Shown: piece after piece, positions 58,880-64,000 of the stretch
How positions within the stretch are numbered: position 1 is the stretch's first letter
Layout of the letters: the number at the start of each line of letters is the position of its first letter
From: Rhyzopertha dominica
Taxonomy: Eukaryota > Arthropoda > Insecta > Coleoptera > Bostrichidae
NCBI GenBank assembly: GCA_025024175.1
Contig: QCXZ01000041.1
Location: 5,823,786-5,887,785, forward strand
Direction: 5' to 3'
Length of the DNA: 64,000 bases
Translations under genes and position numbers: made by a program
The notes under the pieces: model-generated
What the model was told of the DNA's origin: nothing
The model's input: the letters and a program-made list of their open reading frames with translations, nothing else
Databases searched by the model: none

Positions 58880-59500
58880 ATGCGAATTTAGAACGTGAGA
58901 ACCATGCGCGTAGCATGGAAGTAGTTAAAGAAACTAGGTGGAAAAATATTGACAAACATAACTTTATTTTATATTAATCTGTACAAAATAAACCATGCAG
59001 AAACACAAGGGCATTGGTGATATCCAGAATAATGAGAGCTAAAGTACTACAATATAAAGAAATTAACAGTAATGTTTGTTTTATAAGATCAGAAAACATG
59101 TAAGCCAACATCTTTATAAACTGACTGTGGGGAAGATGCAGCTAAGGAAGGATTTTACGAAGGATAGGAAATTATTCGCAGAGCCGTTTCTAGAAATGAT
59201 AAGCTCGAGATAATGGGAGACTTTAGTGCTATTACTGGGAAGTAGGAATATAACCAAGACGAAGCAGGTAAAGGAACGATTCATGGAAAAACGAGTATTA
59301 ACTGAAAAGGACTGTGTAACTTAGCAGCCATGCAAATACGTATGCTACGACTACAATGCTCCTGGATGCTATCATATAGAACAGAAGAAAATCATATCGA
59401 CCATATACTAGTTTCAAAAAGGTGGACTAAAGTAGAACACGATCAGATCACACAGAGGTGCAAATGCTGACACATCATATTTCGTCGTTTCTGTTGAAAA
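58880..59500 (+). pseudogene. RTE-type LINE endonuclease fragment
   Basis: MEVVKETRWKNIDKHNFI (about 58917-58970) matches the catalytic ETRW motif of apurinic-type endonucleases. KLEIMGDFSAITGK (about 59203-59245) is the GDFNAxxG motif. It is followed by GTIHGKTSIN, GLCNLAAMQIRM and ENHIDHILVSKRW (about 59385-59430), the NQIDHILVSRRW motif of RTE/BovB-type endonucleases, and then a trace of RGA. Stops are frequent. RT is not seen downstream. Confidence 0.75.
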
Positions 59501-59849
59501 TAAAGATAAAAATTATCAAAAAAATGAGCAGAAACAAAAGAATTAGGATATAAAGAAAGTACGGGGAGACCAAACATACCTGAGCGATTGCTGCAGCCAT
59601 CAACTTAGAACACTTGCAAGTATGTATTAATAGATCTGAGGTCGCCTATCTTAGGAAGCCATAAACTTCTTCGTCGGTGCAACAGGTTGTCAAATTTTTG
59701 CTACTTGTTCAACTGCTACCAGATTTTAATCGTTCCTTGTGGTCCAAAAACCTACAAAGTTAATACCAAACTTTCAAGATATTTTCTCATCTGAGTCTTA
59801 ATTATTTTGGAACTTCATATGAAAATTTAAACGNTAACTTGCACTTACT

Positions 59850-60300
59850 AGGTATTCCCATTACCCAGCGTTGAGGATAAGCTACACTGAGCTCCCAGGG
59901 CAAAAAAAAGAGAGCCTTAAACGATACCCAAAGCCGTAACATAGCAGCGACACCCAACTAAAACGAAGCCATAAACAATGCGTTACCGTAGCCGGGAACG
60001 CTTCGCAAACTTTTTAACCAGTCAAGTAATTAGAATTAAACTTCATCCCGTCCTTGCCGGCTTTATTAGTTAATACCTTCCAGGACGGGCGAGAGAGACG
60101 GCACGTTCTCTCCCCTTCGGGGATTCATAAATATCCAAGCGGAGCGTATAGCTTTTGTTTCGAAAACTTTCGACTTGTCGCTTTGGCCGGGCAGGGAAGT
60201 TTGAGGTGACAGTTGAAAGCGGAGAGAGCTGGCGACCTGTGAAGGTGCAAGTTTAAGCCACTGCGTAACCATACGTGGCTGAAAATAGAAGCACGCGTTT
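59850..60300. promoter_or_regulatory. GC-richer unique island
   Basis: Low-repeat, CpG-containing DNA (gtagccgggaacgcttcgca; ccaggacgggcgagagagacgg). The minus frame 60066-60356 has no recognised domain. Possibly host regulatory DNA. Confidence 0.25.
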
Positions 60301-60410
60301 GATGAAGCTATTAGACGGCTAATTTCAAAGTTAGTGAGTCTGCTGTAGTATATCATGAATCATACATGGTGTTAGATGTTAACTAAAGCACGAACCTAGA
60401 ATGGAGACCT

Positions 60411-60896
60411 TAAGTAAGAATTTAGATGGCAATGCCATCTGTCAGCATTACACTGACATGATGACAAAACCACCTAGCTGTCATTGTGGGATCTACTTCC
60501 TAAAGGAAGTGACCTGTAGCCTAACAAATTGACATGCTCCTGCATAATTCAATTTGACAGCAATTTGCAAGCGGACAAGAACCGATCGGCATACATAAAA
60601 ATGGAAGTAGATCCCATAATGGCAGCTAGGTGTCTATGTCATCAGTGTAATTCTGACAGATAGCATTGCCATCTAAATTCTTACCTACACATGTATTTTT
60701 ATGTATGTCATTCTTGCCCATTTGCAAAAAGTGCCGTGGAGGCCTGCTATCAAATTAAAGTATGCAGATGCATGCCAATTTGTAATGCTACAGGTCACTT
60801 CCTTTAGGAAGTAGATCCCATAATGGCAGCTAGGTGGCTTTGTCATCATGTCAGTCTAATGCTGACAGATGGCATTGCCATCTAAATTCTTACTTA
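60411..60896. mobile_element. MITE with arms of about 130 bp and an extra internal arm
   Basis: taagtaagaatttagatggc (60411) is inverted at the right end (gccatctaaattcttactta, to 60896). The arms match at about 90% through ggatctacttcctaaaggaa. TA occurs at both edges, fitting a Tc1/mariner-mobilised MITE. A third arm in right-hand orientation lies at 60601-60691. Each arm holds the perfect palindrome agatggcaatgccatct. A related single arm lies at 44312-44425. Confidence 0.8.
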
Positions 60897-60962
60897 CATC
60901 ATACCAAGCCTTTGGTATATAGGCAAAACCCGATCTATGCCGTGCTGTTTGCACTAGACCTA

Positions 60963-61010
60963 AACTGCCTGATGAGCTATAATGATAGCGAAATAGATCT
61001 ATCTGCAGTT
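60963..61010 (+). ncRNA. type I hammerhead ribozyme candidate with intact core
   Basis: CTGATGA (60969-60975), stem II gctat-aatg-atagc (five perfect pairs, 60976-60989), GAAA (60990-60993). Stem III is three pairs (60993-60995 with 61000-61002) closed by gatc. The cleavage triplet is AUC with C61003. Stem I is aactgc (60963-60968) with gcagtt (61005-61010), six perfect pairs, and one unpaired T at 61004. Every conserved core base is present. It lies about 70 bases after the MITE and about 80 bases before a Gypsy gag relic, with no Penelope coding near. Confidence 0.7.
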
Positions 61011-61089
61011 GGTTGCTGTGCAGACAGCACATCATAGACATGCATTTTTTTTATGGAGACATTGTTTAAATTTTCAGCACTTCTATCTC

Positions 61090-61690
61090 TCAATAGTACT
61101 AATGTGGACAAAGATTTAAATTTAAACAGACCTAAAGACAAAGAGCTAAAGAACTGCTGTTTTCTTGAGTGCAACTGGAAGTGAAGGAACAGAATTGTAC
61201 AAAACGTTAAGATTCAGTGAAGATGAGAACAGGAACAAATTGGAAACCTTGTTGAATAAATTGGAAAGTTTCTGTGCACTAAGAAAGAACGTGTTTTTTT
61301 AACGACATAACACAAAAAGAACTGCTTTTGAAAGTTTTTTGACTAACCTGAAAAAAGCATTAAAACTTGTGAATACCCAAAGAACATACAGGAGTTATTA
61401 TTACATAAACCACGGCTAAGTTTGGACAAAGCTGTAGCATTCTGCTAATCCGCAGAGACAAGCAGAATACAGTTGCGATGTTACATGGTGAACCTTCGGT
61501 AAATGCAGTAACAAATAAAAAGGAAAAGAAAACTTCCAGTTGCTGTAAGTATATTCACAAGTCAGCCGATGGAAAGACCTGTGCGAATTGTCAGAGAAAG
61601 AATAATCTTCCCCAGGTATGCAATTTTAAGAAAAAGGAGTAATAAGGATATTATAAATGTAGTTCAATACCAGCAAGAAGATGATGAAAA
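61090..61690 (+). pseudogene. Ty3/Gypsy gag fragment with zinc knuckle, broken
   Basis: SATGSEGTELYKTLRFSEDE, NKLETLLNKLESFCALRKN (about 61165-61290) and, after a shift, FESFLTNLKKALK (about 61330-61370) follow the capsid pattern of arthropod Gypsy elements (GxExxxIYxxF...LxxKFExyCxPxKN...FExFVTxLRxLA). CCKYIHKSADGKTCANCQRKN (about 61540-61600), then LPQVC, resembles the spaced cysteines of the nucleocapsid zinc knuckles. At least two stops or shifts break it. No pol or LTR recognised. Gag packages the element RNA. Confidence 0.65.
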
Positions 61691-61699
61691 AATTTGACC

Positions 61700-63500
61700 A
61701 GTAGAGCCCTCTCATAACGTAAAATCCAATAAAGAAGGATTCTTGGAAATTCTTTCTCTGAGGGAATGAAGATTTGTATGGAAGTCCGTCGTTTTTGAAG
61801 CTAGAAGCAAGAACCTTCATCTTTAGGCTTCTAATTAGGAACAAATAACACATGGATGCACACACCTATACAGCTGTTCACAGAAATTTAAAGTTAGTCA
61901 TCAATTAGTGTAAAGTCTTGTCTTTATTGGTGGCAGGCGTTAACGGCTGAGTGAAAACCATGCTATACAAAGTCTAGCCTCAAAATTGGCTCTAACAAAT
62001 TGACATGTCATAATGCACGTGTAACACCAGGTAATACTTGTAATACGTTACAATACAGTTACAGGATTACAGTTCGATTGTGTCATTTGTACATACACCA
62101 GAAACATTCATATACACCCGATTGTCAGTGTCAACTATCACCATCAACTTTAAACCTATCGACATGCTATGAACAAACTTTGTAAACTGATGCCAACTTA
62201 AATCCGTTGTGTTATTCTTTCTGCGTTGTACTCAGGGGTATCTTATAATGATAATAGAAATACGCCGTCGATAACGTAACTTTAATGTTTTGTGAACAGT
62301 GAAAAGTTCACTTATGCTCTCATTATAGACTTGTCACTCGTGCTGTATATAAAAGTGACTAGCTAATTAGGAAGCCGTGTCTAATTTTGATACACGGTTT
62401 GGTTGCTTATACGCGTTCTGCATCATTACTGATAACGAAGATACCTATTTAACAACCATATAAACTCGGAAATGCAAAGCGTCCCCATATATATTAGTAA
62501 ATCAGGTAAGACAAATATATTTAGGTACGCAGCCGGCCGGTATCGCAACAGGAAATAAAATAAGCGCTTTTATCTCGGCCGCACTCGCGGAGAAAAATGA
62601 CTGCATTCCATATTTTTATCCTGTATTGTCTCATGAAAAGCCATGAACATCAATTACACTGGCATGTCCCTGTTTGAATACAAAGTGAGAACGGCTCGCA
62701 GATAAAAGTGGGATCCGCGTTTTATTCGCGAACAAACACCACCCCCTCTTTTTGCGTTCGGGGTGGAGAAAAGCTCATCTACGGGACCTGCTGCAATGGA
62801 ACGCTTAGCTAATTACAAAAAGTAATTGACTACTAAACATCCTGTTTGCAGGCCGACGCTAAAAGTTATAATTAACTTTGCTGGTGGGAGACTATAATGC
62901 AGTAATCTTGCCGCTTGGTAGAAAAATTGACAGGGGAAAGAAAAATCGATACGAATGGAGCGTGATGCAGAATTTTTTTGTGCTTATTATTTCGTAATTC
63001 AGTACAGAAATAGTTGTAGAAGAATACAGGTGGTTAGAAGCCTATGAACAATAAGCTGTTGTTACTTTGGTTTTAGTGTTCCGAAAAAAGAAAGAATGTG
63101 TTACTCTTAAGAAATTTTTAAACTTAAAACTTTATATAAAATTACGAAGTGCAAGGCCGTGCTAAATGGCTACATCCAAAAATGTGGAACATTTGACCGT
63201 GAAAATTTAGATTGATCAATTGATAAAGGACTAATCAATGACGCCAGAAAAGCATCAATTCTGCTTATTTTCTTATTTAAAGAGACATATGTGTAATTTG
63301 TTACATAACTTATGCCAGCAAACGAACTGAACCATGCGTTGAATTGGACAACTAGATGCACTTGAGAATCTGAAGCTAGAGAATTATATTTTAATTAATT
63401 ACACTAAAGAACATGGGAAGATCGATGATTTAAGAAGAAATCCATTTCGCTGAAGGATGCACTGGTACCCGGAATCATCTACTAATACTGACCTGTAAGC
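61700..63500. other. stretch without a recognised gene
   Basis: No domain-bearing frame. 62540-62800 is a GC-richer unique island (tctcggccgcactcgcggag; gcgttcggggtggagaaaag) that may be host regulatory DNA. Confidence 0.3.
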
Positions 63501-63529
63501 TACACGTAAAGAGTACTCTTTTTTCTTAA

Positions 63530-63564
63530 GCTGAGCTTTCGAATTTTATTAAATTCTTCTTCAG
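63530..63564 (-). ncRNA. type I hammerhead-like ribozyme at a Penelope-like 3' end
   Basis: On the minus strand CTGAAGA (63564-63558), then stem II gaattt-aata-aaattc (six perfect pairs) and GAAA (63540-63537). Stem III pairs agc with gct around loop tca. The next base is T, an acceptable cleavage base. Stem I from the flanks is weak (one pair). It lies about 155 bases after the stop of the GIY-YIG frame at 63718, on the same strand. Confidence 0.6.
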
Positions 63565-63717
63565 AGCATCTACAATTCAACTGAATTGATACAACAAACT
63601 ATATGGAACCTTATACTTACAGAAATTTGAGGCTAGGTGTAAGTGATAAACATGCGCAACAGTGTATTTTTACCAAACATAATTTTTTTTATACCATAAA
63701 TTAATTAATTTGTTTTA

Positions 63718-64000
63718 TCATATCATTTCCTTTGATAGCAGATATGTGTAGATATTGCTTAATCGTTGTGTGTCCGATTTTTTATTCATTACATTATTAA
63801 TTTTGTTGAGGTGGTTCATTTCCAAGACTAGCCTTTTACTGGTATTAATTTCAGTATACAATATTTTTACCCCATCCCAATCAATTGTGTGGTTGTTGTT
63901 GACCACATGTGTGACTAACGCACATCGGTCTCTTTTCTTAGAAATATCACTTTTATGTAATGATATTCTGTTCTTTACCCACTGAGATGTCTGACCCACA
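63718..64000 (-). CDS. Penelope-like GIY-YIG endonuclease, C-terminal part, cut by the window edge
   Basis: The minus-strand frame is open from the window edge to a stop at 63718 (93 residues seen). It begins with VGQTSQ, the second half of GIY-YIG, then WVKNRISLHKSDISKKRD (catalytic R, with the HK pair), LVTHVVNNNHTIDW and LVLEMNHLNK with the conserved glutamate. The ending MNKKSDTQRLSNIY is usual for Penelope-like endonucleases. The visible part has no stop, so this is the least damaged Penelope-like copy here. Most of the element, including RT, would lie beyond 64000. The hammerhead at 63530-63564 is downstream of it. Confidence 0.8.
   Translation of the reverse strand, partial: VGQTSQWVKNRISLHKSDISKKRDRCALVTHVVNNNHTIDWDGVKILYTEINTSKRLVLEMNHLNKINNVMNKKSDTQRLSNIYTYLLSKEMI

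Noticed and set aside
1..64000. CRISPR arrays, bacterial operons, rRNA or tRNA genes
   Set aside because: None seen. The window is eukaryotic, and the 42-bp array has no spacers, so it is not a CRISPR.

Overview
The window is AT-rich nuclear DNA of an animal, almost certainly an insect. The evidence is its load of arthropod transposons: IS630/Tc1/mariner, piggyBac and THAP-type DNA elements, several LINE clades (CR1-like, Jockey/CR1-like, RNase H-bearing, RTE), BEL/Pao and Ty3/Gypsy retroelements, Penelope-like elements with GIY-YIG endonuclease, and GT-AG introns. The order of insect cannot be told. No housekeeping host gene, rRNA, tRNA or CRISPR was recognised. The window reads as a repeat-filled intergenic region or a very long intron. 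GC-richer, low-repeat islands near 20.6-21.3, 27.0-27.5, 40.6-40.9, 47.1-47.5, 60.0-60.3 and 62.5-62.8 kb may be host regulatory DNA.

Layout. 1-1780: a decayed mariner-like element with both inverted ends. 3669-12426: a proposed 8.76-kb CACTA-like element with CACTGTAAAAA ends, TA flanks and iterated subterminal repeats. It holds one apparently intact gene on the minus strand, with three coding exons and one 5' UTR exon (6975-9032 plus leader). The gene encodes a 289-residue protein with an N-terminal CIDE-N-like domain. Foldback elements lie inside it. 14.8-16.0 kb: CR1-like LINE. 21.3 kb: THAP-domain relic. 22.5-23.1, 24.4-26.7 and 28.0-29.3 kb: three LINE relics. 33.2-33.7 kb: BEL/Pao reverse transcriptase relic. 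34.2-38.8 kb: 4.5-kb block bounded by inverted repeats of about 320 bp. 41.5-42.25 kb: another LINE relic. 42388-44129: a non-autonomous P- or hAT-like element with a perfect 8-bp target duplication. 46.1-46.7 kb: LINE RNase H tail. 47.8-48.85 kb: second mariner-type relic. 49.2-49.5 kb: piggyBac relic. 50.06-51.4, 55.36-55.9 and 63.5-64.0 kb: three Penelope-like elements. 52.4-52.9 kb: second THAP relic. 58.9-59.5 kb: RTE endonuclease relic. 60.4-60.9 kb: MITE. 61.1-61.7 kb: Gypsy gag relic.

The two most interesting signals are (1) the CIDE-N-like gene, which has clean splice sites and no transposase partner, sitting inside a large CACTA-like element, and (2) a scatter of hammerhead ribozyme motifs. 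Three have intact or near-intact cores (58721-58771 plus, 60963-61010 plus, 63530-63564 minus) and four are decayed (16654, 51334, 55364, 58356). Several lie exactly where Penelope-like elements carry them, but the one at 60963 sits between a MITE and a Gypsy gag relic. Apart from the CIDE-N-like gene, every recognised coding region is broken by stops, frameshifts, deletions or the window edge, so no working pathway is encoded here.
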